A stretch of DNA of 64,000 bases. Origin: Lactarius indigo. Its lineage: Eukaryota > Basidiomycota > Agaricomycetes > Russulales > Russulaceae. The translations under genes and the position numbers were made by a program. The stretch spans positions 1-64,000 of the forward strand of contig JAFKAC010000140.1 in NCBI GenBank assembly GCA_025766275.1, in the 5' to 3' direction. How positions within the stretch are numbered: the first letter of the stretch is position 1; each line of letters opens with the position of its first letter. The notes beneath the pieces were generated by a model that made no database searches, was not told the DNA's origin, and saw only the letters and a list, made by a program, of their open reading frames with translations. Shown here one piece after another: positions 1 to 10,503 of the stretch.

Positions 1-228
1 CGAGAGCTCATTATCTTCGATGAGCATCACATCCATGAGTTGCGTTCTCGTCACTGCAAAACGCTGGGTACTCGACGAAAAAAGCACCACAATTCTACAG
101 TAAAAACTAGACACCTTCGGGCTGATAAGGTGACCATGCGGTGCTACAGTCCGTCGTGAAGAATGAAAAGAACAACGTAAGTCGTAGAAAAATGGGTGTG
201 GAAACTCTCAAACTGTGACCAGACCTCA

Positions 229-1129
229 TCAGTTGAGCAAGTTGTCCAAAAAATCTTCCATTTCGGCTTTCGGAGACTTTGCAGGGAGAGAGGGATTTTG
301 AGGGAGTGGGGGCGCTTCTTTCAGGGATTTTGCTGGCGTGATGATGTGAAACGTTAGTAAAAAAAACGTCGCGGGAACACAAACGACCTCGAACCCTGTC
401 GGCCAACGTGTTCTCTGGTTGCCGTTTTTCCCATTTGACGGGCGGCATTAGCCCGTAGTCGCTCCTTCATGTCTGGAAGACAGAACTTATCAGCCGCTTG
501 GAGGTGTTCGGTGAAATTATTTACCAGACCGTGCTTGAGCAACGTTCTTGTTGTGCTCCATTTCTTCAAGGGAGGCATCCCACTCGATTTGTTGGGCTTT
601 TCCTTTCGTTGATGGACGTTTGATAGATGAGTTCGGGATAATATGTGCTAGTGAGGGGTCAACGTCGTCATCGTCGTCGGTCGTAGCCTGACCAAACAAC
701 GGTTTGGACGAATCTTCCAAGCGTTGTCGTGCGAGAAACACGCTTAGATCGACCTCAAGATCCGCAATGGGTTGTCCTGTTGGAAAGGTGGGATCGCTTT
801 AATAATGCCTACACCGTCGGGCTGATTACTGTACCATCAGAGTCGATCTCCGGCTCGGGTTCTTCATAACGATCTGCGTTAGTGCTAAGAGTTCGCTTTG
901 CGTAGCGTGCATTCAGCTCTGCGACTTCTTCTTCATCGAGTTCATCGGGTCGTTCGCTTTCGAGCAATAATCGTTCCTTAAACTCAGCTGGACGCCCGCC
1001 TCTATGTCCACGCCCACGAGCGCGTAAATGTTTGCCAAGTCCCCCACGGGAACGAGCGCGTGCACTCCCGCGAGGATGGAAGGGGCCGTGAGACGACGAT
1101 TGAGATTGAGACTGAGACTGGGCCGACAT
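229..1129 (-). CDS. Uncharacterised conserved basidiomycete protein, 242 aa, 4 exons
   Basis: Read on the minus strand, the exons are 1129-835, 776-525, 472-395 and 332-229. Their total of 729 nt is 243 codons including a TGA stop at 229-231. Introns are 58, 52 and 62 nt; the third has a TACTAAC branch-point motif, and its donor (GTTCGA) is the least certain boundary. The start is the ATG before a Ser/Gln-rich stretch (MSAQSQSQ). The protein then has an Arg/Gly-rich segment, an acidic segment (EPEPEIDSDG), a D-rich run, the motif QIEWDASLEEM, and an acidic/hydrophobic tail EMEDFLDNLLN. I know similar arrangements only as unannotated fungal proteins; the Arg/Gly-rich part suggests nucleic-acid binding, but that is inference. 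It is head-to-head with CNOT11. Confidence 0.72.
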
Positions 1130-1340
1130 GTTCGAGTACTGTAAATAAGAGACAACAAGATCGTCGTTGTCGTACTGTACTCTCGCTCGTGACTGCTTTA
1201 CCTTGCTCCGAATCAGTTGTCTCGTCGACCGCGGCCTTCTTTGTCTATTTTACGTTCAATTTTTGCGAATCCCCCCTCTCCTTCGTTCTTGTCGTTATTA
1301 CGGGTCGCGGAGAATAGCGCCAGTTGGCCAAGGCCAAGTC
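1130..1340. promoter_or_regulatory. Shared intergenic region of two divergent host genes
   Basis: Only 211 bp separate the two start codons, so both promoters must lie here or overlap the 5' ends of the genes. It contains pyrimidine-rich runs (CCCCCCTCTCCTTCG near 1270) common upstream of fungal genes. I see no clear TATA box. Confidence 0.45.
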
Positions 1341-2890
1341 ATGCATGCAGCCGCCTATCACGCCCAGCAGTCGCTTGCGGCTCAGGGTCACGCCGACCCG
1401 CTCTACACCTCCGTCGGTCATCTGCTTTCTAAGGCTTGCTCTAATACATGCTCTACCGCCGCTCAGGCCTTCTTTCAGCTTGTACAACCCACTGCGCGCT
1501 TCCAGCTGGCTCTCGATGCGCTCCTGCCCGTCCTCGGCTCACCACGATCTGAAGTCAGTGCGTCGCATGACAAAAGAACTATTGTGCTGACATGCCACCC
1601 TTGACCTCGCCGTCTCTATCTTTGCCGTGTCAGAAGCTCCCGCAACGAATCCTCGTGGCATATATACTGTACTCCCTATATGCCCCGCATCCCATTTCTA
1701 TTAATCCCTTCAAGTCTGCTCTTTTCGATACCTTCACAAAAGAACGCAATTTTGCGGTCCAGTTGGCCGGGGAGGGAAAGACGAGCGACAACGAGCAGTT
1801 GGTTTGGGTCCTCTGGAAAGTTCTCAAAGGTGACGGCGACCATGTAAGAGCTGAATATGTACATTCTGTCCTATAGCAGTTTATCACAGTTATTGTGTAG
1901 CTTGGGCCTTACCCTCCGAGTACGTTGGCCAGAGAGTCTCTGCCGCCCAAGTTAAGAGCCGCGAATTTGGTTCTGGACGAGGAGAAGGTATCTCCTGACT
2001 CGTTCGTACCCATGTAATTTACTCCTATTGCAATGTGCCCTCTTACGCTCCTTAGGCTCCCTGAGGACTCTCCTTGTCCTTCTGCATATGTCCATACGCA
2101 AGATCGTGACAAAACCAAGGCACTCAACCCGAACAAGGATGGGCCGGTTTCGCCGGAGGAGGATGAGGGGACACAGCTTCTATCAGAGGGATTGAAACTA
2201 CTCCTAGCAGCCCGTGAGCGCGTGCTTACACTTTCTGAGCAGCGTGTGGGTCATTCTATTCTTGTATCCTGTTGTTATTGAATTGCTCCCTCAGATACTT
2301 GGTCCTTTAATTCCTCAACTAACCTCGCCTTCTGTGTTGATCTCCCTTGATATTCCACCCATCATAGCGCACAATCCGACCATCGCCACTCCCCTACTAG
2401 TCTCCCTTCTTACTCTTCCACCGTCCGATGCGTCTGGCGCGTTCCTAGATGTTCTTACACAACTCTCCCCTACTCTTCCAACATTCGATGTCATCGGTCG
2501 TCTTTTACGCGATGCAACTCCAGCAACGGACTCTATCACCGGAGGAAAGGTTACCGTTGCTGACATCGTGCGCATGGACGTGCTTGGGCCGCTCATCCAT
2601 CAATGTATTCTGTGGTTGGACCGCGCTGAACATGATGAGAGGGATGGGCTGATTAGCGACGATCGCTTTGCTAAGGGTGTGCAGAATGTATTTAGTTCTA
2701 TTTCTTGCACGACACAGTCACTGACTTTGATGTTTAGCTCTGCCGCTTCTTCAGTGCACTTCTGAAGCTCAATGTTGTTGATGCTGCGTCTGACGCTGAT
2801 TCGGCCGAGATCGCTCATTTTGCGTTGCGCAACTCGCGGTTTGAAGAGGCTAATGGGCTTTACTGCGCCCTTGCTGCCGCACGGTTCTAA
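1341..2890 (+). CDS. CNOT11: CCR4-NOT complex subunit 11 (CNOT11 / DUF2363 family), 6 exons
   Basis: CNOT11 is a subunit of the CCR4-NOT deadenylase complex, which shortens mRNA poly(A) tails; in animals it docks through the N-terminal part of CNOT1. Exons: 1341-1553, 1634-1843, 1901-1987, 2066-2245, 2295-2687 and 2738-2890, giving 1236 nt and about 411 aa. Family hallmarks are all present: LVAYILYSLYAPHPI, INPFKSALFDTF, NEQLVWVLWKVLKGDGD, then LGPYPPSTLARESLPPKLR across the exon 2/3 junction, LLLAARERVLTLSEQR, and a C-terminal half with LPTFDVIGRLLRD and RFEEANGLYCALAAARF before TAA. Every junction keeps the frame. The exon 4 acceptor (CTGAG at 2061-2065) is weak and could lie elsewhere by a few codons. 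The start at 1341 is the first in-frame Met of the conserved N-terminal region; nothing looks broken. Confidence 0.93.
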
Positions 2891-3530
2891 CTCCTCGATC
2901 TCGTATGTACTTATGTCCCCTTGTCGGTAATGTCAAACCATGTAGTACAGACGACCACTATGTTTCGTTTAGGAAATTGCGATATGTATCACTCTAGACC
3001 TATTACATGTACGTCTTTCCTGTTAGCTGAAGATAACTACCACCATTCGAGTTTGTGAAACTGATTGGCACTCATACTATGGCATCAGCAAAATGACACA
3101 AGTTTAACACAACTTGTTTCATTGCTTATATTTGACTTTTCAGTCACTAAGAGTCTTTAGAATTTTGCATCATTTCCCACAATCCAGCCCGCTTTTACTG
3201 CTTCTCTGCCACTCAGATTTAAACTCTGCTTTCTTTACTTTTTCTTTTGCACTCAAATTTTATTTTCATAAAGTAAATACATAAAATAAAAACTAAAATA
3301 AAATAAATGTAAATGCAAACAACACATAAATAATGTGTGTCTGTGTATTGGCACATGTCCATGTATCATTGTTATGCACGTTTAGGTGGGAAGGATGGGT
3401 GAACAATTCCAACCACCTTCCCAACCCCCCACTATTTATGTCCACCCTGGAAATTCCCATTGGCCCCCCAATCACTGAAAACACATATGTGTACTGCATG
3501 CACAAGTGAAAGGCACCAGAAGTCACCATT
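2891..3530. other. AT-rich gap between CNOT11 and MULE-1
   Basis: About 640 bp with no supportable gene. The first part is probably the 3' UTR and terminator of CNOT11. From about 3100 the sequence becomes AT-rich with T- and A-runs and probably includes the 5' end of the MULE element. I could not identify a terminal inverted repeat. Confidence 0.4.
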
Positions 3531-5500
3531 ATGAAATTGCCATGCAGGAGCATCATGTATGACAGAGAGAAGGGCAGGATGACATGGGAATGGGCCAATG
3601 AGCCCGAGTTCCTGGCCTGGCTCGCAGCTGAGGAGTGTGACAAGACGATCAAGCTTGTTGTGAGTCAAGTCATGCAGTCAGATTCACCAATCTGGTGGGA
3701 ACACTGCATGTACAGGTGCGCAAGAGAACACACAGGCAGGAAGCGCAATTACAAGAACATTAACAACTGGGAGAGGAAGATCCCATCTAAGAAGATGGGC
3801 TGCCAGTGTTGCTTGATGATCAAGCGATATCCACGCACCAAGACAATTCTTGGGAGGTATGAGGACCAACACAATCACTCACTTGGTGATGAGAATCTAC
3901 AGTTCACCAGACTCTTGGATATGACTAAAGACCTTGTCATGGAAATGGTTCACACTGGGATTGACCCAAAGGCTATTGTGCGTGGCAATTATGTTTTCAT
4001 TTTCAGCTGACATTTATTGTCACTAGCTAAAACATGTGCAGGAATCATGCACTAGAAGTCAACACAACTACCATATTACAATGAGCAACATCCGCTGCCT
4101 TTGTCAGATTGTGGAGAACAAGGAGATCCATCTTAACGATAATGATGTAATCTCTGTGAGGTTATGGGTCACCCAGCTCCAGCAAGCTGGTAGCATGGCA
4201 GTTCTGAAGGACAAGCTGGACCCTCCCCCACTTGAATCTGGGTTATCCCCAGATTTGTTTGTATTGTGTATTCAAACAGAATTTCAGAAGGAGAGATTCT
4301 GAGCACTGGGCTTGAATTTTTTATCTATTGATGCCACTCACAATACTACTCAATATATGGGGCTACAGCTTTTCACCCTGCTTGTGAGGAATTCATGGGG
4401 TCATGGTGCACTTTGTGTTACGTCTTGATTCGAACCCTTACTGTACCGGTTGCAACTACGGCGGTAAGGTATATTAGTTGCGGACTTACTCGATATCGCA
4501 TGGTGATACGGTAGCACGATAGGAGATACGGTACTGATAGCTGACTGATGACGGACGCCACTAGTACGAGTACTAGTAGTATTAGGGTTCGAGATGTTTC
4601 TGCGATACGTTGGACGCTACCTACGGTGACTCATAGCAGCGCTTGAAAGCCTGCTCGACTTGTATATAACCTGTCTTGTGAAGACCAAGATATGCCATCT
4701 TGGTCTTCTTGAATCGTCACTTCTTTTCATTCGCCATATCTCTCTCTCTCTCTCTCTCTCTCGAGATCTACAGAGTCACGTCCAACTTCCGTTGTGACCA
4801 TCTATTAGAATATCGGATCTTGCCGGTGTACCTCCGTGTATTCATCAAGGCAAGAGTACGGACCTTCGCGTCGTTGTACTAGCACATTAGCTGAGTTGTT
4901 GCCGCCTCCACTGAGCTCAAGTCGAGCTAACGTTGTGACGACGTTACACTTTGTGGTGATTTGCCACTTTTGGATACTTACTTCATTTCCACTCCACAGG
5001 TGTTCCTGTTGCCTGGATGTTGTCATCAAATGGCATGGAAGTGACAACAACATATTTCCTAAATTTTGTAAAAAAGCAGAGCCCAGAGATCACACCCACG
5101 ATTGTGATGAGCAATTGCGACCAAGTGCAAATGAATGCAATTAAGGCCATATACTTGGAGTGCACACTTCTACTGTGCTGGTGGCACATGCTCTGCACAA
5201 TGCAGATGCACTTCTGCATGGAAGAATTCCTGAAACTTTGGGAACGTGTGTGGGAATGGGTAAAAACACACAACCAAAAAGAATTTGATTACTGGTGGGA
5301 GGAAATGCAGGCCAATCCCAAGGCTCCCCAGAGCTTCATTGATTATCTCAAGGTAAATTGGATGCCTGTTGCATCCCTTTGGTCAGGGACAGCAAGGCAA
5401 GATCGCATGATCTTTCAGGAGGGCAATATGTTACATCCATGGTTCACCTTACTCTTTTTCTTCTTGTTTATTCTCCTTGTCTTGTGACTGGCTGGTACCA
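3531..5500 (+). pseudogene. MULE-1: Mutator-like transposase with FAR1/FLYWCH-type zinc finger, broken
   Basis: Transposase of a DNA transposon. The first exon (about 3531-3978) has a FAR1/FLYWCH-like finger: C and H ligands in MYRCAREHTG, then CQCCLMIKRYP and YEDQHNHSLG. Exon 2 (about 4043-4404) reaches the first catalytic acid in IDATHNTT, followed by SWGHG. A third exon (4999-5430) starts VPVAWMLSSNG and holds the second acidic block (MSNCDQVQMNAI) and the CWWHM motif. Introns begin GTGCGT at 3979 and GTGCAC near 4406. The second intron carries a 533-bp solo LTR. An in-frame TGA follows QKERF at about 4300. The 3' end, including the last catalytic region, is lost where the LTR of G1 begins at 5501. 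A second copy of the family lies at 40.4 kb. Confidence 0.8.
4416..4948 (+). repeat. Solo LTR (family F) inserted in a MULE intron, TSD CTTTG
   Basis: Starts TGTTACGTC and ends GACGTTACA, the short inverted TG...CA ends of an LTR. It is flanked by identical 5-bp target duplications CTTTG at 4411-4415 and 4949-4953. A TATA-like TGTATATAA lies at 4661-4669, followed by a perfect 12-bp stem with a 5-nt loop (4680-4691 and 4697-4708), then a (TC)n run at about 4739-4761. Removing it leaves a normal small intron in the transposase gene. No internal retrotransposon sequence of this family was found here. Confidence 0.88.
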
Positions 5501-6088
5501 TGTGATGGTACTGTATGTGTAGAGTCATTGTGACTCATTTCTATTTTTATTCTCAGACCCACAGTTGTCTCAGAGATGACTTGCATGTCTCTATTGTTGA
5601 CTCATACGAGGGGCTAGCCCTATGCTAGTCCTATTTTAAGACTTGTTCTCCAGGGTGCACAGTCCTATGATGTAGGCTGCTTATTGTTCTTTACTTTATG
5701 ACTTGGTGTGCAGTCCTAGTATTTCCCATGACTTGTCCTTTACAGTACTATGACTCATCATGACTCGGACTGCCTACTTATGGTATTCAGGACTCCTACT
5801 GTTCTCTTTACTATAAGTACTAAGATGTCTGTGGGCTGTAGGCCTCAGACTTGTCTTCTTGTATCCTATGGTACTTGGTGAACAAGACTTGAACTTTGAA
5901 CTCCTCTACTCTCATCAGAAGCTCTCTAAGTTTTCTTCAAACTTAGTACTCTTAAATACCTTGCGAGTAGGCTAACTCTTGACAGATCTCTAAGTTATCT
6001 CTGACTTAGAGAATATGACTTATCTTGTGCTTTGTCAACCTAGTGGCATTTGCTCAAGTTGAGCAGATGTCCCTACTGTGACATAACA
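5501..6088 (+). mobile_element. 5' LTR of Gypsy element G1 (family D)
   Basis: The 3' boundary is set by GTGACATAACA followed by a primer-binding site. The 5' boundary (TGTGATGG, preceded by TACCA) is inferred and could be off by some bases. A TATA-like TACTATAAG at 5809-5817 precedes the predicted transcript start near 5845. The length, about 588 bp, matches the LTR of G2 (591 bp). It cuts off MULE-1. Confidence 0.68.
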
Positions 6089-6101
6089 TTAAGACAAGTC
6101 T
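6089..6101 (+). other. Self-priming primer-binding site of G1
   Basis: AAGACAAGTCT at 6091-6101, directly after the LTR, is the exact reverse complement (11 of 11) of AGACTTGTCTT at 5847-5857. That LTR segment lies about 30 nt after the TATA-like box, so it should be the 5' end of the transcript. This is the Tf1-type arrangement in which the RNA folds back to prime its own reverse transcription. Confidence 0.7.
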
Positions 6102-6135
6102 ATGAAAGCTAGTCAACCTGACAAAGCACAGAAGA

Positions 6136-6385
6136 TTGACCCAGTCCTGTTCTGTGGCTGGATTCAAACCATTCCCCATTGACAGACAGACAAAAGATGA
6201 CCTCCCCACTCATATCAAAGGAGCAGCCCTTTGGGAAGAAATTGATGATGAGGAAGGCTATTGGGTATATGATAACCTAGGCAATCAATACCTCACCATT
6301 GAATATGAAGAATCCACTCAACAGTGGTACTTCATAGGACAAGACAGTAGAACTGGATGTTGGGTCGTGATAAACACAGTACCCA
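6136..6385 (+). pseudogene. G1 gag, N-terminal fragment
   Basis: About 83 residues with the motifs THIKGAALWEEI, GYWVYDN and YEESTQQWYFIG. They line up with the start of the G2 gag (SIKGTAVW, GYYVFNP, DRKQSWYSIKPVP). The reading frame is cut at INTVP, exactly where the G2 LTR begins; the bases ACCCA (6381-6385) would be its target site. The rest of G1 is not recognisable further right. Confidence 0.65.
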
Positions 6386-6976
6386 TGTTACGATTTCTTA
6401 TCTTCCAGACTCATTCTTCCCTTATCTTGTCATTCCCCTCCCAATACTATATGAGCCCTGTATGATTACGTGGACAATAAATTTACCCAGTTCCTATTGC
6501 ACACCTTGCTTATCGATGGACTCTTTTGATAAAGCTTGACATGTGCTAGTTTCTGCTTCATTCCCACTCATGTGCAAGCCCATGTGATTCGCCTTTGTTC
6601 CACTTATGATTCTACTTAGTTCCTTTCATGTGTTTCCCATTGTTTCTTGATCTGGTGATGGCACCATCTGTTTGTAGGAACCATACAGGGTTTCCCCTAT
6701 TTAAACCTAGCTCTATCTAGTTTGTATGGTAGACTAGACTTCTTGTGTAATCACTACACTTGTCTAACAATGGACGCCTCAGTGCTTTCCCTGTCTCGTG
6801 ACCCCCCTGTTTTTGCTAGACCTTCACATCTTAGCCTTCCCCTCTACGATCCAAGTGACTCATGTCCTTGTGATCCTTGTGCATCACCCTACTGAAGTCA
6901 AGCCACTGAGCTTGTACTGTCACGTATTGACTGACTTGGTACAGGTTGTACCTAACACCCCTGTAGTGGCATTACA
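6386..6976 (+). mobile_element. 5' LTR of Gypsy element G2 (family B)
   Basis: Begins TGTTACGATTTC and ends GTAGTGGCATTACA (591 bp). The solo LTR-B at 20509-21808 has the same ends and internal order, which fixes both borders. TATA-like TATTTAAAC lies at 6699-6707 and the predicted transcript start is near 6730. The right flank TCAAG is not a duplication of the left flank ACCCA, so this is the left LTR of a longer element, not a solo LTR. Confidence 0.82.
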
Positions 6977-6988
6977 TCAAGTCTAGTC
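6977..6988 (+). other. Self-priming primer-binding site of G2
   Basis: AAGTCTAGTC at 6979-6988, beginning two bases after the LTR, is the exact reverse complement of GACTAGACTT at 6732-6741. That sequence lies about 30 nt downstream of the TATA-like box. The complementary segment is also conserved in the solo LTR-B on the other strand (near 21455). This supports Tf1-like self-priming rather than tRNA priming. Confidence 0.75.
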
Positions 6989-7031
6989 TCCTTGCACACT
7001 GTGGCTCTCACCAGCTGAAGCCAAACCAAGT

Positions 7032-8614
7032 TTGTCCAGGAATTCCTGGAACAATACCCCCATGACAACCTCCGACCTTCAATCAAAGGAACGGCTGTCT
7101 GGAGGAATACCCCTCACAACAAAGGATACTACGTCTTCAACCCTGACAAAAATACTTACAAACCCATTGAATACATCGAAGACCAACACATCTGGGCTTA
7201 TATTGCCTACTCCGACAGAAAGCAGTCCTGGTATTCCATTAAACCAGTACCACAGTCCCTCGGATTAGGACCAGGAAAAGGAAACATCCAAGCCATCGAC
7301 TCCAACTCCGACATCAAAGAACCTGACACCAACTCAGAAGACGAAAACAACCCAGCACATACCCCTACCATTACAAGACCAGTTGACTTTGCGTTGTATG
7401 CCAACATGTCCACCACACAACTCTCGACCACCCTCACCAGCACTACAGGAGGACAACCCACCACAAGCACATCAACAATGGCACATCCTTCAAGTAGTGG
7501 AGGACATCCTTTGGGAGGAAGTATGCTGACAGGTGGAAGTGGCCCTTCAGGAAGTGCAGGAGGCAATCCTGGAGGCAGTGTGCCTGGAGGTGGAGGTGGT
7601 GCACCTGGAGGTGGAGGTGGCACTGCAGCCGGCGGACCTCCACCAAATGGACGACTTGGAGGGAATCCACCCCCAGAATTCACTGGAGATTGAGAAACCA
7701 GCCGAGCATTTCTCAATGCCTTTGCCCTCTATCAAGGAATGAACCTGCATGTTCAACAACTAGTGCTCCCCTATTCGTGAGCCATGACCCTGCTATCCTA
7801 TATCCAAGGGCCATTGGTAGACAATTGAGTAGAAGAACAGATCCAATGGCTGGTAGACCAACTGGCCAGAGGAGTGGCAATGAATGCTGAAAACCTATGG
7901 AATACCATAGAAACACGCTTCATTCAAGCCTATACCGACACTACCCAACAACAGAAGGCATGACACACTATCCAGACACTTCAAATGGATAAAGAAGACA
8001 TTGACACATACATTGCCAAGTTTTCTAACTTGGCAAACAAAGTGGGGTACAACAAAGATGAGGCCACCACCCTGGAAATCTTTCAGAAGGGATTACCAGG
8101 AGCATTGGTGGTAAACACGATCAAGTTCCACCACCCAATAATGTGGGATGATTGGAAAGCTGCAGTCACCCTTCAACAAGCAGAGTACCTTCTCCTCAAA
8201 GATAAACTCACCAAGGGAAGAAACAATAAAAGAGGAGGAGCCTCTCATGACCAATGGCTGTCAACCCTGAATAAAAACAGAGACCTAAACACAATGGATG
8301 TCAGCCATACCAGAGCTTGTGCAGCTATGACAGACAAAGAAAAGAAGCAACTTCAAAAAGAAGGAAGGTGCTTCCAATGCTGAGGACAAGGACACATTTC
8401 ACGATTCTGCCCTCAAAAACCAGTGACAACTGCCAAAGTTGCAGACACCACTTCCCCAACTACGGCCACCATTTCTATGATGGCCTCACAACCCCTCTCA
8501 AATGAAGAACAAGCAGAAGCACAAGTTGCTGCTCTGTTTGCACAAAGCCCTGAAGTCCACAAACTCATGGTGGATAAGCTATTTGGGCAGAAAAAGGATT
8601 TTCTGAATGCTTGA
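7032..8614 (+). pseudogene. G2 gag (Gypsy capsid and zinc knuckle), degraded
   Basis: Structural protein of a Gypsy-type (chromovirus-like) retrotransposon. The N-terminal part aligns with the G1 gag fragment (HIWAYIAYSDRKQSWY). A Gly/Pro-rich linker (7480-7680) follows, then the capsid domain (SRAFLNAFALYQGMN, SYIQGPLVDN, DIDTYIAKFSNLA, FQKGLPGALV) and a CCHC zinc knuckle with CFQC, GQGH and C at about 8369-8410. In-frame TGA codons interrupt it at 7691, 7778, 7826, 7961 and 8381; the last lies inside the zinc knuckle. No other stop type was noticed in this stretch. The element can no longer make a full Gag. Confidence 0.82.
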
Positions 8615-9388
8615 ACCCAGCGGCCTGGGCTAAAGCACTTAAACTTAGCATGTACAATAGCAGATTTTGATCCATGCAAATTCCAGTTCTTTTCAAATCT
8701 GCACACGCGATGGCCAAATGAAACATTCTCATTGACTCTGGAGCAACTGATAACTTTATAAGTACAAACCTCCTGAAAAGACTCAAAATTGCTTATCTCC
8801 CTATGGAACGACCCATCAAAATATGGAACATAGACAGAACCCATAACCAGGGAGGAGTAATCACATCCTTTACAGATTTAACAGTCTGAACTGGGGAGTG
8901 AACCCAAAACCTCTGTTTCCTCATCACTGATTTAGGAAACAACGAAGTAATCCTGGGATACCCCTGGTTCACAGCCTTCAAACCAAAATTCCATTGGAGA
9001 GACACCACTATTGATGAGGAGTTTCAGCCAGTTGTTATTACCAGTCTCAATTTGTCGGATGAAGCCATGCCCATGGAATCTACCATTAAGGCATTGGAGA
9101 TGTACCAACTCAACAAATTGGCCTGGGAACAACTAGAACAAGAAGATGACCCATACATCTGATTGCGGAAAACCACCACGGCATCGGAATTAGCTCAATG
9201 AGAAGCGGCAAAAACCCCAGAGGACCTTCGAAGAGATGGTTCCCAAAGAGTACTGGAAACATTGGAAGGTGTTCAGTGAAGAAGCATTGCAATGCTTCCC
9301 TCCATCAAGGACGTGGGACCATGCCATAGACCTTGTTCCAAATGCCCCTGAAACCATGAACTGTAAAGTATACCTGTTAACAGCCCCA
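8615..9388 (+). pseudogene. G2 aspartic protease region and start of RT
   Basis: Shows the retroviral-type protease active site ILIDSGATDNFI near 8733-8768, then the flap and C-terminal blocks CFLITDLGNNEVILGYPW and FHWRD. The linker to RT includes KTTTASELAQ. TGA codons fall within SRF-SMQIP, AK-NILID, TV-TGE and others. The frame runs into the LTR-A copy at 9389 and resumes, after removal of the insert, as [13 protein letters not shown]. Confidence 0.78.
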
Positions 9389-10503
9389 TGTTGATAAGTA
9401 GCCTGTGTGCACTTAGCAGCTCTAATGGACTTGCAGATATGGACTGCTTTAGATAAGATATATTGGACCTGTAGATTAGATGATCTGTACAATCTCGGAC
9501 TTCTTAGCTTATCTATGACATCATGTACAATGACATCATGTAGAACACTCTGGACATTACATTGTGCTCCATCCTTTGTTCTCTTTGTGGCATTATCTTT
9601 ATTGTGATGTCACTATGATATCATACTTGTCTAGACTTTCTTTGTTCTGGTCGCCTTGTTCTCCTTTGGTACATTCCTTTTGTCCTGTATGTAGAATAAT
9701 ACTCCTTGTATTCTGTGACTCTATGTTACTGTCCTTGTAATAGTGTCACACCTCTGTATAGTATAAGTAGAGTACTCTGTATGCTCTGGTCTGATGAACA
9801 GTACAGATAGAGAGCATACTCACAGTGACAAGGATGACTGTGGTGAGATATGCAGGGAGTACTTGAAGCAGCAACAGGGGGTTGTCAGGCAGAGTGAAGC
9901 TAGAGAAGTCTGGCACACAAACAGTGAGAACTGATGTGGACCAGGAGTGTACATGGTACAGTACTTATACTGTTTACAGGAGTGACACTACTACAAGGGA
10001 TGTAACATAGAGTCACATAGTACAAGAGACGTTGTTCTACATGTGGACAAAAGTGATGTACAAATGGAGAACAAGGAGCGTAAGAACAAAGAAAGTCCAG
10101 ACTAAGATGATATCATAGTGACATCACAATAAGGATATATCTAAAGAGAGAACAAAGGTGTAGTACAATGACAGTTCTAGAGGAGTCCGCATGATGTCAT
10201 GGTACAGTGATGTCATAGATAAGAAAATACAAGGTGTCCAAGATTGTACAGATCAAATCTAATCTAAAGCGGTCCTAATTAATCTACAGCAGTCCATATC
10301 TGTAAGTCTGGTCCGTTAGAGCCACTAAGTGCGCAAGGGTCACTTATCAACATGGTCCACATCAGTTCTCACTCTGCTGTGTGCCAGACACCCTCTGCTT
10401 CACTTCTAAGACAACCCCTGTTGCTGCTTCAAGCACTCTCTGCATATCTCACCACAGTCACCTTTGCCACTGTGAGTATGCTCTCTATCTGTGCTGTTCA
10501 TCA
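9389..10503 (+). repeat. LTR-A copy 1: solo LTR in G2 pol, itself interrupted; TSD CCCCA
   Basis: Starts TGTTGATAAGTAGCC and ends CTGTTCATCA. The flanks are CCCCA at 9384-9388 and CCCCA at 10504-10508. It is split at 9791 by LTR-A copy 2. When both are removed the G2 reverse-transcriptase frame is continuous. Confidence 0.9.
9792..10352 (-). repeat. LTR-A copy 2: solo LTR nested in copy 1, reversed; TSD TGGTC
   Basis: On the plus strand it reads TGATGAACAG...CACTTATCAACA (561 bp), the reverse complement of LTR-A. Target duplications TGGTC lie at 9787-9791 and 10353-10357. The same family inserted into one of its own LTRs. Confidence 0.9.

Noticed and set aside
7394..7693. Gly/Pro-rich frames on both strands as separate genes
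   Set aside because: The plus-strand frame is the Gag linker of G2; the minus-strand frame is its shadow.
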